64,000 bases of DNA from a virus, in IMG/VR virus record IMGVR_UViG_3300021963_000029, positions 1 to 64,000 of that record; one strand, 5' to 3'. The notes under the pieces are model-generated. The model was not told the origin of the DNA, did not search any database, and saw only the letters and a list, made by a program, of their open reading frames with translations. A program made the translations under genes and the position numbers. Positions 7,114-15,662 of the stretch are shown piece by piece. Position 1 is the first letter of the stretch, and each line of letters begins with the position of its first letter.

Positions 7114-8110
7114 ATGAAAATTCTTGTTTTGATGCTTCATCTAGTGCTTGCATTACATCTGCAGTGAAAAACTTTTCTGGGTTCTCCATGATAGTTTTGC
7201 CATATTGAGAAGTTCCATCTGGGGTTTCATATCTAGTTCCAACCTTCTTGAAGATCTCATACTTCTCTGCAAGTTCAAGGAGACCATAATACTTATCAAG
7301 ACCTCTTTCATCATAGTAAAGACGAACTTCTGCAGTTTTATTTTCTTTACTAAGTCTAGATTTATGAGTTGTTGCTTTGATGATATTACCAACAACTTCA
7401 GTACCATCTTTTTCTTTCTTCTTAGAAAGATAGATGATAGTAGATGCAGCATACTTAAGACCAGACCCACCACTCATTTCTTTCATAGGAATATAAGATC
7501 CCACTACATCATAGGTATGGTTAGTAACAATCATAGGGATCTTTGCCTGACCAAGTTTAAGAGTGAGCATTCTAAATGCACCTTTGACCAACTGAGATTT
7601 AGTCATGTCTCTAACTTGCTTCTCATTCAGAGCATCATCAATTTCTTTTTCTGTAGAAAGCATACCAAGAGAATCCAACACAAACATACAAGGTTTGCGT
7701 TCTCCTTCCTTCTTCTTCAGATAAAGATCTACTGCTTTGAGTGCTTTTGATCTAAACTCTTCAATAGTAACAACATTGACAACCACAAGACGAGAAGTAT
7801 CAATTCCACGAGATTCTAAAAGAGATTTAGTGACAGCAGCCTCAGTGTCAAAGTAGAGACAGTAACCATCGGAATGAGTATCAAGAAAGTTCTTAACCAC
7901 TGCGAGAGAGAAAAAAGTCTTTCCAGTACTAGACTCTCCAGCAATAGCAGTAATCTTATTCCCAGATACACCACCAAATACACTACCTGAAACCAGTGCA
8001 TTAAAAATGTACGAACCTGTGTCAACATAAGTTTCTGTTTCATCAATGTCAGAAGCAAGTTGTGTATACTCACCTCCAATTTCTTTTACAATATCTTTTA
8101 AGAAGTCCAT
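7106..8110 (-). CDS. uvsX: UvsX RecA-like recombinase
   Basis: 334 aa (T4 UvsX is about 390). Walker A is GESSTGKT at 58-65, and a Walker B-type strand (CMFVLDSLG) lies about 85 residues later. [14 protein letters not shown] resembles the L2/ATP-cap region of RecA-fold recombinases. It forms filaments on single-stranded DNA and drives strand exchange for recombination-dependent replication with UvsY and UvsW, both present in this window. It starts two bases after the gp43 stop. Confidence 0.97.
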   Translation of the reverse strand: MDFLKDIVKEIGGEYTQLASDIDETETYVDTGSYIFNALVSGSVFGGVSGNKITAIAGESSTGKTFFSLAVVKNFLDTHSDGYCLYFDTEAAVTKSLLESRGIDTSRLVVVNVVTIEEFRSKALKAVDLYLKKKEGERKPCMFVLDSLGMLSTEKEIDDALNEKQVRDMTKSQLVKGAFRMLTLKLGQAKIPMIVTNHTYDVVGSYIPMKEMSGGSGLKYAASTIIYLSKKKEKDGTEVVGNIIKATTHKSRLSKENKTAEVRLYYDERGLDKYYGLLELAEKYEIFKKVGTRYETPDGTSQYGKTIMENPEKFFTADVMQALDEASKQEFSYG

Positions 8111-8112
8111 AG

Positions 8113-10608
8113 TTATACAAAGAAGGATGATAGGTTGTTTGTTTTTTCTGTCTTCCAGTTAATACAATCTAGAATTGTCTTCAATGGTTCCAGAAAACTC
8201 TTATCAAATTGGAGTTCATAATCAACATACTTCCCAATATTTAATTCTTTAGGAAACTGTTGAATAAATGAGATCACATTTTCATGCAGAGGATTTGCTT
8301 TCTTTAAATAGCAAAACTTGATTTTCTCTCCATTGTTGATAACTGGATACTTGTTGTCCAGTTTATTTTTTCTGATGTAGTGATTATACAGCAGAACACC
8401 TCTGATGTGAATAGGGGTTCCCTTTTCATAGATAGCATTTACTGATCTATACTTGTTGATATTATTAGCAGTTCTTGGGAATGAGATGTCTTCAGGAGGA
8501 AGATTGCAAAATTCCTTCTTACTCTTTTCAATAAAATCAATCATGTCATCTTCAGTTTTTGTCATGATGATTTTAAATGCTTCTTTAATCATGGTTCTGC
8601 AAGGAGCAGGTGTAGAAGATTTGACTGCTTCAAGTCCCATGATTTTAAGTTTAGGTTCAGAATATCTGACACCCTCAGAGTCCCACACATTAAGAATGTA
8701 TCTTTTCTTGGCAGTCCAGATACCTCTCTCTGCAATGTTCTCCCTCTTCATCTGCATCTTCTGCTCATAAGCATTTACATACTCTGCCAATTCTTTGTAA
8801 GAACTTTCAATATAAGGTTCAAGTTCCATCTTACAGATCTTGTCAAGGAACCCAACAACTTTCTCAGCAGTTTTCTCTCTTCCCTGGTATACAGTTTCAA
8901 CCAAAGGACCCATGTTAAGGTAGATAGAATCAGTATCAGAAGCAATGACATAATCAACACCATCAGTTTTAAGAACTTTGTTAATGTAAGTATTCACTTT
9001 ATTCTCAATCCATCTAATTGAGACTTGACCAGAAAGAGTAACTGCTTCAGCATTTTCAATACGAAAATACCTAAAGAATTCATTACCAACTGCACCATAG
9101 GCAGAGTTGAGAGAAATTTTCTTTGCCATCTGAATGTTGTTACATCTGGCAATCTCTTTCATCAGTTCTACTGTAGGAGTTTTTTCATACTCCTGTTTTG
9201 CCTGAAGCATTTTCTTCTTGTAGATAACACGATCTGTGTACATCTTTTCCATCAACTCTGGCAGGAATCCTCTAATATTCTTTTTGTACTGTGCACCATT
9301 TGGGCATACTGTGTATGGATAATTTTCAGAAATCTTAATCTGTTTCTTCAAAACTTTATCCACAGTAACACCAGGGAATCTATCTTCAACAAGAGTTTCT
9401 GGTGAAATATTGTATTGCATAATCAAGTGAGGATATAGAGAGTTCAAGTCAAAACTCACCACCCACTCATGCTTACCAACAATTGGATCCTTTACATAGG
9501 CACCTTCATACCTCTGATCTTTCTTAGTTTCCTTTTTGAAAGGAATAACAATGTCCTTAGATCTTAGATAGTTGTAAATGATGGCATCCCACATTCTAAC
9601 CTGATAAAACACATCATTGAAATTACCTTTAGCATCATATGCCATGGTAATAGCAAGTTCAATGAGGCGCATTTTATCCTCAAGTCTGTCTACCAGTTCT
9701 ACGTCAACAATGTTATATTCTACAAACTTCTGCCAATCTTTTGTATAGAACTCTTTAAAAGTATCATACTCAGAGTGATCCAGCTTCTTCTGACCCAGTT
9801 CTACATTAGCAATGTGATCCAGTCTATATGACTCTTGGTTTGTATAAGTAAATTTCTTATACAGTTCCAGGTAGTCAAGAATAGTAATGCCAGCAAGTTC
9901 AACCCTAGTTTGAGGTCTACCTGCAATCACAATTTCAGATTGTGTGACAATACCCCAAGGAGAAAGTTTCTTTAAAGTCTTTCCCCCAAAAGTTTTTTCA
10001 ATCCTCCCACACAAGTATGGAATATCATAAAGATCACAGTTCCATCCAGTAATCACATCAGGGTGATTGGAATCCCAGTAAAAAAGAAACCTATCAAGAA
10101 GATCAGTTTCATCTTTACAGTAAATGTATTCCACATTATCTTGAGTGTTATTAAATGGTTTAACACCCCAGGTAATGATCTTTTTAGTATTGTAGTCCTG
10201 AATAGAAATTGTCAGTAGTTCTTCCTGGCAACTTTGCACATCAGGGAATCCATTTTCAGAGGCAACCTCAATGTCAATAGTAATTAATTGAATCTTACTA
10301 ATGTCAAACTTAATAGACTCTTCTGGATAGTTGTCAGAAATGTACTGATTTACATACCTTGTGTTTCCATACAGATTGAAATTATCAATGTTTTGATACT
10401 TATCAATGAACTCTCTGGTTTCTCTAATGGTTCCTGGTTTGATTTCATCTACATAATTCCCCTCAAGAGTTTTAAATTTAGTTTTCTTATTGGTACTAAC
10501 ATATAGCGTAGGGTAAAAAGTTTCCCTATTCTTAAAATGCTCGCCACCATCAAACCCCCTGGAGAGGATTTCATTCCCCACCAGGACAACATTAGTATAG
10601 AATTTCAT
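8113..10608 (-). CDS. 43: gp43 DNA polymerase (family B)
   Basis: 831 aa (T4 898). Exonuclease motifs are present: Exo [11 protein letters not shown], Exo [13 protein letters not shown] and Exo [13 protein letters not shown]. Polymerase motifs follow in order: [22 protein letters not shown] and [10 protein letters not shown]. The C-terminus (SSFFV) is short and hydrophobic like the clamp-binding tails of family B phage polymerases. All catalytic residues I can check are intact, and the gene is continuous with no inserted intron or intein. The start overlaps the upstream small gene by ATGA. Confidence 0.98.
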   Translation of the reverse strand: MKFYTNVVLVGNEILSRGFDGGEHFKNRETFYPTLYVSTNKKTKFKTLEGNYVDEIKPGTIRETREFIDKYQNIDNFNLYGNTRYVNQYISDNYPEESIKFDISKIQLITIDIEVASENGFPDVQSCQEELLTISIQDYNTKKIITWGVKPFNNTQDNVEYIYCKDETDLLDRFLFYWDSNHPDVITGWNCDLYDIPYLCGRIEKTFGGKTLKKLSPWGIVTQSEIVIAGRPQTRVELAGITILDYLELYKKFTYTNQESYRLDHIANVELGQKKLDHSEYDTFKEFYTKDWQKFVEYNIVDVELVDRLEDKMRLIELAITMAYDAKGNFNDVFYQVRMWDAIIYNYLRSKDIVIPFKKETKKDQRYEGAYVKDPIVGKHEWVVSFDLNSLYPHLIMQYNISPETLVEDRFPGVTVDKVLKKQIKISENYPYTVCPNGAQYKKNIRGFLPELMEKMYTDRVIYKKKMLQAKQEYEKTPTVELMKEIARCNNIQMAKKISLNSAYGAVGNEFFRYFRIENAEAVTLSGQVSIRWIENKVNTYINKVLKTDGVDYVIASDTDSIYLNMGPLVETVYQGREKTAEKVVGFLDKICKMELEPYIESSYKELAEYVNAYEQKMQMKRENIAERGIWTAKKRYILNVWDSEGVRYSEPKLKIMGLEAVKSSTPAPCRTMIKEAFKIIMTKTEDDMIDFIEKSKKEFCNLPPEDISFPRTANNINKYRSVNAIYEKGTPIHIRGVLLYNHYIRKNKLDNKYPVINNGEKIKFCYLKKANPLHENVISFIQQFPKELNIGKYVDYELQFDKSFLEPLKTILDCINWKTEKTNNLSSFFV

Positions 10609-10853
10609 TTAATAAGTTCTTGATATTTTTCAAGTAAGGTTGGTTTTGGATCTACAAGAGTTAGAATCTTGTCAGAACTCATCATAAAGGTATCTTGACT
10701 TGTATACCCATAAAGATAAGGAACTAATTCTTGATCCTTATCTACAACATAGGGTTTAATTAGTTTACAGTCAGGTTCTCCAAGTTCAGAACCTACTTCT
10801 TCAATCTGCGTTATCAGAATCAGATTGTTTATCAGTGCCAGCAGTTTGACCAT
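10605..10853 (-). CDS. Small Sm-like paralogue upstream of gp43
   Basis: 82 aa, starting MVKLLALINNLILITQIEEV and ending [20 protein letters not shown]. Its layout matches three other small proteins in this window (10801, 15659, 21754): a K-L/I strand, an E-rich turn, a Y/F-x-P-like strand, then hydrophobic-D/E-P and a terminal helix with Y. The start lies 53 bases inside the preceding paralogue, and its stop overlaps gp43 by ATGA, so it is probably coupled to polymerase translation. No enzymatic motif. A small beta-barrel (Sm-like) fold is inference. Confidence 0.75.
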   Translation of the reverse strand: MVKLLALINNLILITQIEEVGSELGEPDCKLIKPYVVDKDQELVPYLYGYTSQDTFMMSSDKILTLVDPKPTLLEKYQELIK

Positions 10854-11124
10854 TTACATGCTCCAAATAAGATTCTTTTACTTCATCCAGGGGTTCTACA
10901 ATAGAAACTACCCAATCACATGGAATTGGAATTTCTTTCTGCTTGGACAGAGGAACATAAGGATAGTAAGTTACACTGCTACCTTCAACACCATCACCTT
11001 CATTTACTCTGGTGACAAATGGGTTAGCAAGGAGATAACCAATTACTTTATCTCCTGACATCATTTCTTTTACATCAGCAATGACATCCTCATAGGATTT
11101 CAGAACCAAAAGTTTAACAGACAT
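10801..11124 (-). CDS. Small Sm-like paralogue with acidic tail
   Basis: 107 aa. It begins MSVKLLVLKSYEDVIADVKE, continues through YYPYVPLSKQKEIPI and WVVSIVEPLDEVKESYLEH, and ends in a polar acidic tail (DKQSDSDNAD). The strand pattern and the VEP..E...Y ending match the paralogues at 10605, 15659 and 21754. It overlaps the end of the 480-aa gene by 11 bases. Function is unknown. Location in the polymerase unit suggests a role in DNA or RNA metabolism. Confidence 0.75.
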   Translation of the reverse strand: MSVKLLVLKSYEDVIADVKEMMSGDKVIGYLLANPFVTRVNEGDGVEGSSVTYYPYVPLSKQKEIPIPCDWVVSIVEPLDEVKESYLEHVNGQTAGTDKQSDSDNAD

Positions 11125-12556
11125 AATTTTCCAATGTTAATGTTTTATCTTGTAGTTTTAATATGTGATCAGCAAGTTTGTCAATATATCCTTTGTTTCT
11201 AAGTTCTTTAAAAACTAGATTCTCAAAGGCAAACTCACCACCTTTATCTAGGGCAGAATTTCTCATGTCCCTAAGCTTCTTCAGGAGACTTTCCAATGCT
11301 TTTTCATTGTTAGCATAGTTAATAGTCCTGTCAATCTTATTCATCATATCACGAACCTTGGTGTTTAGCAACTCCTCATCTAGGTCTCCAGTAAACTGTT
11401 CTGGTTTAATCAACCATTTGTTTGACTTGAGAGAGAATACACCTTGACTCTTCCTTCTTTTCTTTCCAGGTTCTTCAACATAAGGTTCCACATCATGACC
11501 ATAAACTTTTACCTCATGGGTTAAAGTCCATAGTTGTTTCTTTGCTTGATAATAATCAGAAAGAACATCTGGACAAGATCCATTATTAACAACTAAATGC
11601 AAATCTAGATCAGAATACTTGGTGTAATTATACCCTGCATTTCCACCCAAAAGTAAAATGTCAACAATCTGAGATTTCTTAACATCTACAAAGTCTGCCC
11701 AAGCCTTTGCAACTTTTAATAGATGTGCTCTAACCTCTGGTTTTAATTTTTCTCCATTCCAAAAAGTAGGATTTAATTGATCATGAACTCTAAATGATAT
11801 AGATTCTTCAAGAAAAGTTTTATAACTTTTCATTTTGATACTTTCATCTGTTATTCCTCTTGCCTTTGCAGCAACCGACATTCTTGCTCTCAGTTCTCTT
11901 TGTTTTTGCATTTTTGGAGTCTCTATTCCTTTTTCTCTGGCAAGTCTTTCAGATGCACTTCCTTGTCTCTCAATTTTCCTCTGAATCTCCACTCTATGAA
12001 CATCAGTACCATAATCTTGAAGACTGCCACCTTTACCAACTGGTTTTTGAGAAGAATGATATCCACCTGATCCTCTGTGAGGGACACCCTTTCCACCTTT
12101 GGGTCCATCAGTTTGTGCTAAGTTTCTTGGATCACTACCATGAAATTTACCAAACTTAGCATCTTTTTCTCTTTTTTCTCTTCTTTGTTCTGGAGATAAT
12201 CCCCAAAACTCTTTAGAAGATTGTGAGATTGGAGTTAAGTGGTGATGTTCTTTGCCTCTCCCAACAATAGTATCTCTTTTTTGATCTCCTCTTTTTTTTA
12301 GATTTGGATCTAAATCAGAGTCAACATCTTTAAGTCTAGATGCTCTGTTTATTTGTTGATTAGATCTGGAATCTGCCCTCTTAAGTCCATATCTTTGAAC
12401 CCCATTACTATCCCTACCAATAGTTCCAATTATATAATCACCTGGATTGTCTTTAGCATCAAGACTTTTCTTTACTCTATCCCATCTTGCCTTTTCTTCA
12501 GGACTACCATTCTCAGGGCGATTTACCTCCACAACAAATTCTCTAAAACTTTTCAT
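11114..12556 (-). CDS. Two-part protein: HNH-like region plus nucleotidyltransferase, each with a capsid-targeting-like start
   Basis: 480 aa. Residues 1-10, MKSFREFVVE, resemble the T4 capsid-targeting sequence. Residues 100-170 hold HHHLTPI (104-110), DPRNL (142-146) and PHRGSGGYH (159-167), an arrangement like HNH/EndoVII-fold nucleases of the x-H-H toxin type. A basic helical linker follows. Residues 242-251, MKSYKTFLEE, are a second capsid-targeting-like peptide. A nucleotidyltransferase domain comes next: LGGNAGYN (303-310) and SDLDLH (315-320) form the G-G/S...D-x-D active site of minimal nucleotidyltransferases. The gene sits among early replication genes but has a TATAAATA late promoter 18 bases upstream, with AGG before the ATG. 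It looks like two internal-head proteins fused end to end. Catalysis and packaging are inferred, not shown. Confidence 0.8.
   Translation of the reverse strand: MKSFREFVVEVNRPENGSPEEKARWDRVKKSLDAKDNPGDYIIGTIGRDSNGVQRYGLKRADSRSNQQINRASRLKDVDSDLDPNLKKRGDQKRDTIVGRGKEHHHLTPISQSSKEFWGLSPEQRREKREKDAKFGKFHGSDPRNLAQTDGPKGGKGVPHRGSGGYHSSQKPVGKGGSLQDYGTDVHRVEIQRKIERQGSASERLAREKGIETPKMQKQRELRARMSVAAKARGITDESIKMKSYKTFLEESISFRVHDQLNPTFWNGEKLKPEVRAHLLKVAKAWADFVDVKKSQIVDILLLGGNAGYNYTKYSDLDLHLVVNNGSCPDVLSDYYQAKKQLWTLTHEVKVYGHDVEPYVEEPGKKRRKSQGVFSLKSNKWLIKPEQFTGDLDEELLNTKVRDMMNKIDRTINYANNEKALESLLKKLRDMRNSALDKGGEFAFENLVFKELRNKGYIDKLADHILKLQDKTLTLENYVC
11158..11184 (-). promoter_or_regulatory. Candidate sigma70-type promoter for the gp43 unit
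   Basis: On the minus strand TTGACA (11184-11179) is followed after 15 bases by TATTAA (11163-11158), 34 bases before the 107-aa gene. The -35 is perfect, the -10 matches 4 of 6, and the spacing is short. It lies inside the 480-aa gene. It could give early expression of gp43, uvsX and gp41 independent of the late promoter at 12574. Confidence 0.3.
11804..11833 (-). other. Internal capsid-targeting-like sequence (MKSYKTFLEE)
   Basis: Codons 242-251 of the 480-aa gene encode a second M-K-S-(Y/F)-x-x-F-L-x-E peptide in the middle of the protein, directly before the nucleotidyltransferase domain. The ATG at 11833 has GATGAAAG about 9 bases upstream, a weak possible ribosome-binding site, so an internal start is conceivable. 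Confidence 0.55.
12527..12556 (-). other. Capsid-targeting-like sequence (MKSFREFVVE)
   Basis: The first ten codons of the 480-aa gene match the T4 internal-protein pattern M-K-x-(Y/F)-x-E-F-x-x-E, with gp21-type cleavage expected after the final E. Confidence 0.6.
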
Positions 12557-12573
12557 CTCGACCTTTTTATAGG

Positions 12574-12581
12574 TATTTATA
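12574..12581 (-). promoter_or_regulatory. T4-type late promoter TATAAATA
   Basis: Exact TATAAATA on the minus strand, 18 bases before the ATG at 12556. It merges with the U-tract of the hsp20 terminator (CCCCCTTTTTATAAATA), the same arrangement as at 123-160. Confidence 0.65.
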
Positions 12582-12620
12582 AAAAGGGGGGAAGTGGATG
12601 GTCTTAGTCATCCTTCCCCC
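12578..12620 (-). terminator. Rho-independent terminator after hsp20
   Basis: The stem pairs GGGGGAA with TTCCCCC and GGATG with CATCC, with a 2-base bulge and an 8-base loop (12587-12620). On the minus strand it is followed by TTTTTATAAATA. It lies 25 bases after the hsp20 stop. Confidence 0.85.
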
Positions 12621-12645
12621 ATGCGCCGACGATATTCAATATTAT

Positions 12646-13080
12646 TTAGAGATAATCCTTTCTAGCATGATGTTCAGGAACAATCTTTCCTAATCGAATG
12701 GTAAGTAATCCATCTTCAAAGATGACTTCTCTAACTTCTGTGTCATCTGAGAGTGTCCATGCTCTTTTGAAACTTCTTTGAGCCAGACCCTTGTGGATAA
12801 ACGTCCTATCCGTTTCTGTATCTTGTTTTTGCCCTTCGACAAAAAGTTTTCCATACTCTGTGAAGACATTTACTTCCTCCTTTTTAAATCCAGCAAGTGC
12901 AATCTCCAAATGAGATTCAACATTATTTACTTGAACAAGGTTGTATGGAGGGTAATTTGTTGTGGTTTCATGAAGATTAAATAACCTATCAAAGTATTCA
13001 TCCATTCCAATACTATTACGTGTGATCTTATCCATCAATGTAGGAAGATCAGACGCAGTGTATCTCATGAGGTTGGTCAT
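12646..13080 (-). CDS. hsp20: Small heat-shock protein Hsp20 (alpha-crystallin family)
   Basis: 144 aa from the ATG at 13080 (MTNLMRYTASDLPTL). It has a clear AAAGGAGC ribosome-binding site, which decides this start over an in-frame ATG 51 bases further up. The alpha-crystallin domain covers about residues 45-135. Recognisable points are IALAGFKKEEV, the GLLTIRL strand and the C-terminal I-x-P anchor (KIVPEHHARKDYL). Hsp20 proteins are ATP-independent holdases, and T4-like cyanophages commonly carry one. It stands alone between the regA terminator and its own terminator, with TATAAT about 60 bases upstream. Confidence 0.95.
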   Translation of the reverse strand: MTNLMRYTASDLPTLMDKITRNSIGMDEYFDRLFNLHETTTNYPPYNLVQVNNVESHLEIALAGFKKEEVNVFTEYGKLFVEGQKQDTETDRTFIHKGLAQRSFKRAWTLSDDTEVREVIFEDGLLTIRLGKIVPEHHARKDYL

Positions 13081-13140
13081 TATGGTAGCTCCTTTAAAAG
13101 CGAGTTTGTGTTTTGTGGACCCTTTTGGCATCCATTACTA

Positions 13141-13146
13141 ATTATA
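13141..13146 (-). promoter_or_regulatory. Probable -10 element of the hsp20 promoter
   Basis: TATAAT on the minus strand, 11 bases past the regA terminator and 61 bases before the hsp20 ATG. No good -35 hexamer is present at 16-18 bases, because the region is the terminator U-tract. It may therefore need an activator or be a middle-type promoter. Confidence 0.45.
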
Positions 13147-13156
13147 AGAGATCTAA

Positions 13157-13182
13157 TAAAAAAAGGGGGTGTTGAACCCCCT
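13157..13182 (-). terminator. Rho-independent terminator after regA
   Basis: A 6-bp G/C stem (AGGGGG with CCCCCT, loop TGTTGAA, 13164-13182) is followed on the minus strand by seven Ts. It lies just after the regA stop and closes the unit that begins at the promoter near 21700. Confidence 0.9.
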
Positions 13183-13188
13183 ACAGAA

Positions 13189-13629
13189 TTATTCAGTTAC
13201 CTCTACCTTTTTCTTTTTAGATCCAATATTGTACTTAGTCTCAAGAGTCCATTCATTCTTTTCTTTGTATGAAAGGACTTTGATTTGATTGAGAGGTGCA
13301 ATATCAGAAATTTTAGTCAGGTCTACAATAGTAATCAGACCCCAATCTGCAAGCAGTTGAGCAATTCTATTGCGTCTCTGAACATCATTGACAGTCAAGT
13401 TTGCATGTTTGCCATCAAGAGCAAACAGTTCTTTGAAGTGTACCAGATAGTATCTCCCCTGTTTATGGAGAATGTGGCAGGACTGATAGATTTTCTTTTC
13501 CTTCCTAGATGCCACACCAATTCTAGTCAGTGTCTCACGAACCTTTAAAAAATCATCAGGTTCATTCAGGACAACCTCTACCATTTGTTCTGGCGTCCAC
13601 TTCACTTCAGGTTCTTGAACAACACTCAT
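13189..13629 (-). CDS. regA: RegA translational repressor
   Basis: 146 aa (T4 RegA 122). The central region (VRETLTRIGVASRKEKKIYQ and YYLVHFKELFALDGK) follows the RegA pattern, and the protein ends in a basic KKKKVEVTE tail. RegA binds the start regions of early phage mRNAs and blocks their translation, including its own. It is placed next to gp62 as in T4, with an ATGA overlap, and is followed by a terminator. Confidence 0.95.
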   Translation of the reverse strand: MSVVQEPEVKWTPEQMVEVVLNEPDDFLKVRETLTRIGVASRKEKKIYQSCHILHKQGRYYLVHFKELFALDGKHANLTVNDVQRRNRIAQLLADWGLITIVDLTKISDIAPLNQIKVLSYKEKNEWTLETKYNIGSKKKKVEVTE

Positions 13630-14009
13630 TTTGTTCCTCCAGTTTCAAGTTTTTGTTTAATAAAGTTAATTTGGTCTTGTGTCAGAATTTTCAAAGCTTG
13701 CTCTGCTTTCTCATTACTATACTTATAGTAAGATTTAACTACATCAAGGTCTTTGATCTTATCCTTACGAATCCAGGGAGAGTATCTCTTTTTGATTCTT
13801 ACAATATTTATAAAAAAGTCATACTGTAACTTTTTGTCTAATGCATGATGGATGTTCATTTCATTGGCATACATCAAACAATCAATGTGCCCTGAAAGAC
13901 ATTTATTAATAATATAGGGAGGGTATTCTTTTGTAATTGTTGGATCATCATCAATCAGATTCTTCTTGGTCTGATTGATAGAGTTGAGCCAATCCTTTAG
14001 TTCTAACAT
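13626..14009 (-). CDS. 62: gp62 clamp loader small subunit
   Basis: About 127 aa from the ATG at 14009 (MLELKDWLNSINQTKKNLI), shorter than T4 gp62 (187) but of the size I expect in cyanophages. AGGA lies about 10 bases upstream. A further in-frame ATG at 14033 is unlikely to be the start. Recognisable core: YPPYIINKCLSGHIDCLMYA and RYSPWIRK. With gp44 it loads the gp45 sliding clamp. Unusually, its first 59 bases overlap the end of an HNH endonuclease gene in another frame, and it is separated from gp44 by four genes. Confidence 0.93.
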   Translation of the reverse strand: MLELKDWLNSINQTKKNLIDDDPTITKEYPPYIINKCLSGHIDCLMYANEMNIHHALDKKLQYDFFINIVRIKKRYSPWIRKDKIKDLDVVKSYYKYSNEKAEQALKILTQDQINFIKQKLETGGTK

Positions 14010-14688
14010 TAGTATCAAATTCCTGAACATCATTTAAAAAAACAGCTTCTTTGGAAATTCCAAGTTCTTCAGATCTTCTATTGAGGTTTTCAAAATAAGA
14101 ATCCAAAAGATAATCTACTGTTTCTTGTGGTGTTTTATCTAACTCATCAGATATTTCCAAAAGTTTTTTATACTCTTCTTCGCTAAATTCAAGTGAATCA
14201 GGATCTGCAAATTCTGTCTTTTTTCTATAAACAGAATTTTGTTTAGGTGTAACCCATCTAAGATTATCTACATGATTATTTTCTGGGTTGTCATCTATGT
14301 GATCTATAATTGCAGTGTCTTTAATCCACTGCTTTACAGCGTCTGGAAGATCATCCCAATGATCCTTTATCTGATCTGGGGGATTTTCATCAATAGGTTT
14401 CCAGGCATCCATAACTGCCTTATGTACCCTGATGGACAATCTGTGAGATTTTGAATTTTCTTTCCTTTTGCTGTAGTAATAATCAGGAAATAATCCTACA
14501 GGAATATCAACACTAAACTTAAGTGCTTCTATTCTATTACTTCTTTTAGAATAGTCTTTTGCAAATTTAATAAATTTGTTAGAAAGAGAACTATAAACTC
14601 TACCATCTTTGCTGACATAATATCCAGGAAGGACTTCATCAAACTTTTTTATAGGTTTAAACTCTTCCTCTAAATTCTCAAACAACAT
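13951..14688 (-). CDS. HNH homing endonuclease
   Basis: 245 aa. The N-terminus (GYYVSKDGRVYSSLSNKFI) is a NUMOD4-like DNA-contact segment. The nuclease core IDHIDDNPENNHVDNLRWVT (about residues 135-155) has the H..D...N..NN...NLRW signature of HNH_3-type homing enzymes, with the catalytic His present. The C-terminal third is helical and charged, and may recognise DNA. It lies between dam and gp62 inside the replication unit, overlapping both (11 and 59 bases). It is probably a free-standing mobile gene that cuts relatives lacking it, and its exact target cannot be read from this window. Confidence 0.88.
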   Translation of the reverse strand: MLFENLEEEFKPIKKFDEVLPGYYVSKDGRVYSSLSNKFIKFAKDYSKRSNRIEALKFSVDIPVGLFPDYYYSKRKENSKSHRLSIRVHKAVMDAWKPIDENPPDQIKDHWDDLPDAVKQWIKDTAIIDHIDDNPENNHVDNLRWVTPKQNSVYRKKTEFADPDSLEFSEEEYKKLLEISDELDKTPQETVDYLLDSYFENLNRRSEELGISKEAVFLNDVQEFDTNVRTKGLAQLYQSDQEESD

Positions 14689-15505
14689 AATTAATCAAAA
14701 CCAATTCTTTTCTTTGGTGCTGCTCTCTCATATATTCACCTACAGATCTCATTGTGTAGGTATGATCAAACTCAATTGCTTGCCAGTCTTTGAATCTTTC
14801 TCTTACTAACTGGTCTGAGTTATAACTAACCATCATATCCATAGAATGATTATCACAATCAGCAGCAAACTTATCGTGATCAAATCTTTTGTGCATTGAT
14901 CCTTTATTCCCATAGAGATTATCCTTAATGTCATAAGGAGGATCAAGATACATAAAAGCACCTTTGTATCCATCCATGAGATAATCATAGGAATAATTAG
15001 TTATACGCCATTTACCAATTATTTCAGAATACCCAGGCAGTCTTTGGATCCCTCGCAGATTGAAGTTGTTATTGGAGGCTTGTTCTGAAAATGATGAACT
15101 CTCTGTGAGACCAGAGAAAGAACACTTATTAACAACATAGAAAGCCACAGCACGATCAAAATTTGACACGGTTTTGTCATTGATCTTCTCCTTAGAAACT
15201 AAGAAAAGTTGTCTTGCTTTATCTGGAGTATTATTTGCTGTCTTTAAGTCAACAAGTTCACTTTTCAAATCATACCCAAACATCTGGAGTTGTTGCCAGA
15301 AATTTACAAGTGGTTCATAGAGATCATTCACCCAAATATCTAGGAAAGGATATTGCTTTGTGATGTAAATTGCAACACTTCCACCACCAAGAAATGGTTC
15401 TCTAAACTCATCATAGTTTCTGAGATCAGGAAGATACTGTGACAGTTTTTGTACTGCCCTAGATTTACCTCCAGGGTATCTAAGGGGTGTTTTGAGTTCT
15501 TTCAT
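14678..15505 (-). CDS. dam: Dam-like DNA adenine N6-methyltransferase
   Basis: 275 aa. An alpha-class D12-type methyltransferase: motif X/I RYPGGKSR (9-16), FLGGGSVA (38-45) and catalytic DPPY at 188-191. These enzymes transfer a methyl group from SAM to adenine N6, typically at GATC, though the site is not readable from sequence. Phage copies protect against restriction or affect packaging and gene expression. It overlaps the preceding 60-aa gene by 26 bases and the HNH gene by 11 bases. A second methyltransferase of another class is encoded at 2675. Confidence 0.95.
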   Translation of the reverse strand: MKELKTPLRYPGGKSRAVQKLSQYLPDLRNYDEFREPFLGGGSVAIYITKQYPFLDIWVNDLYEPLVNFWQQLQMFGYDLKSELVDLKTANNTPDKARQLFLVSKEKINDKTVSNFDRAVAFYVVNKCSFSGLTESSSFSEQASNNNFNLRGIQRLPGYSEIIGKWRITNYSYDYLMDGYKGAFMYLDPPYDIKDNLYGNKGSMHKRFDHDKFAADCDNHSMDMMVSYNSDQLVRERFKDWQAIEFDHTYTMRSVGEYMREQHQRKELVLINYVV

Positions 15506-15662
15506 AATCAGGAGGATGATACTTTAAAAATTCTCTAAAGGTCATTTTCATTTCTTTTTTAGTCATTCCACAATGTTCTGCTGCTGCAGGAAGATTCATG
15601 CTTGCCCTGAAAAGACCCCAGTTTGCTTCTTTTACATTTTCTGGTGTTGTCTTACTTGTCAT
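15480..15662 (-). CDS. Small hypothetical protein, HTH-like, 60 aa
   Basis: Begins MTSKTTPENVKEANWGLFRA and continues with NLPAAAEHCGMTKKEMKMTF, a helix-turn-helix-like pattern (A-A-x-x-C-G-M-T-x-x-E). It then has a F-x-x-Y-HPPDYE end. Such a protein is familiar from this position in cyanophages, but I know no function. DNA binding is inference. It overlaps both neighbours (ATGA with the upstream Sm-like gene, 26 bases with dam). Confidence 0.75.
   Translation of the reverse strand: MTSKTTPENVKEANWGLFRASMNLPAAAEHCGMTKKEMKMTFREFLKYHPPDYERTQNTP

Noticed and set aside
7148-7750. Plus-strand open frame of 200 codons
   Set aside because: It lies wholly inside uvsX on the other strand and has low-complexity, Cys/Phe/Ile-rich composition typical of an antisense shadow.
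13805-13812. TATAAATA on the minus strand inside gp62
   Set aside because: It encodes the F-I-N-I codons of gp62 and lies about 180 bases before regA, an early gene. In such AT-rich DNA single chance copies are expected.
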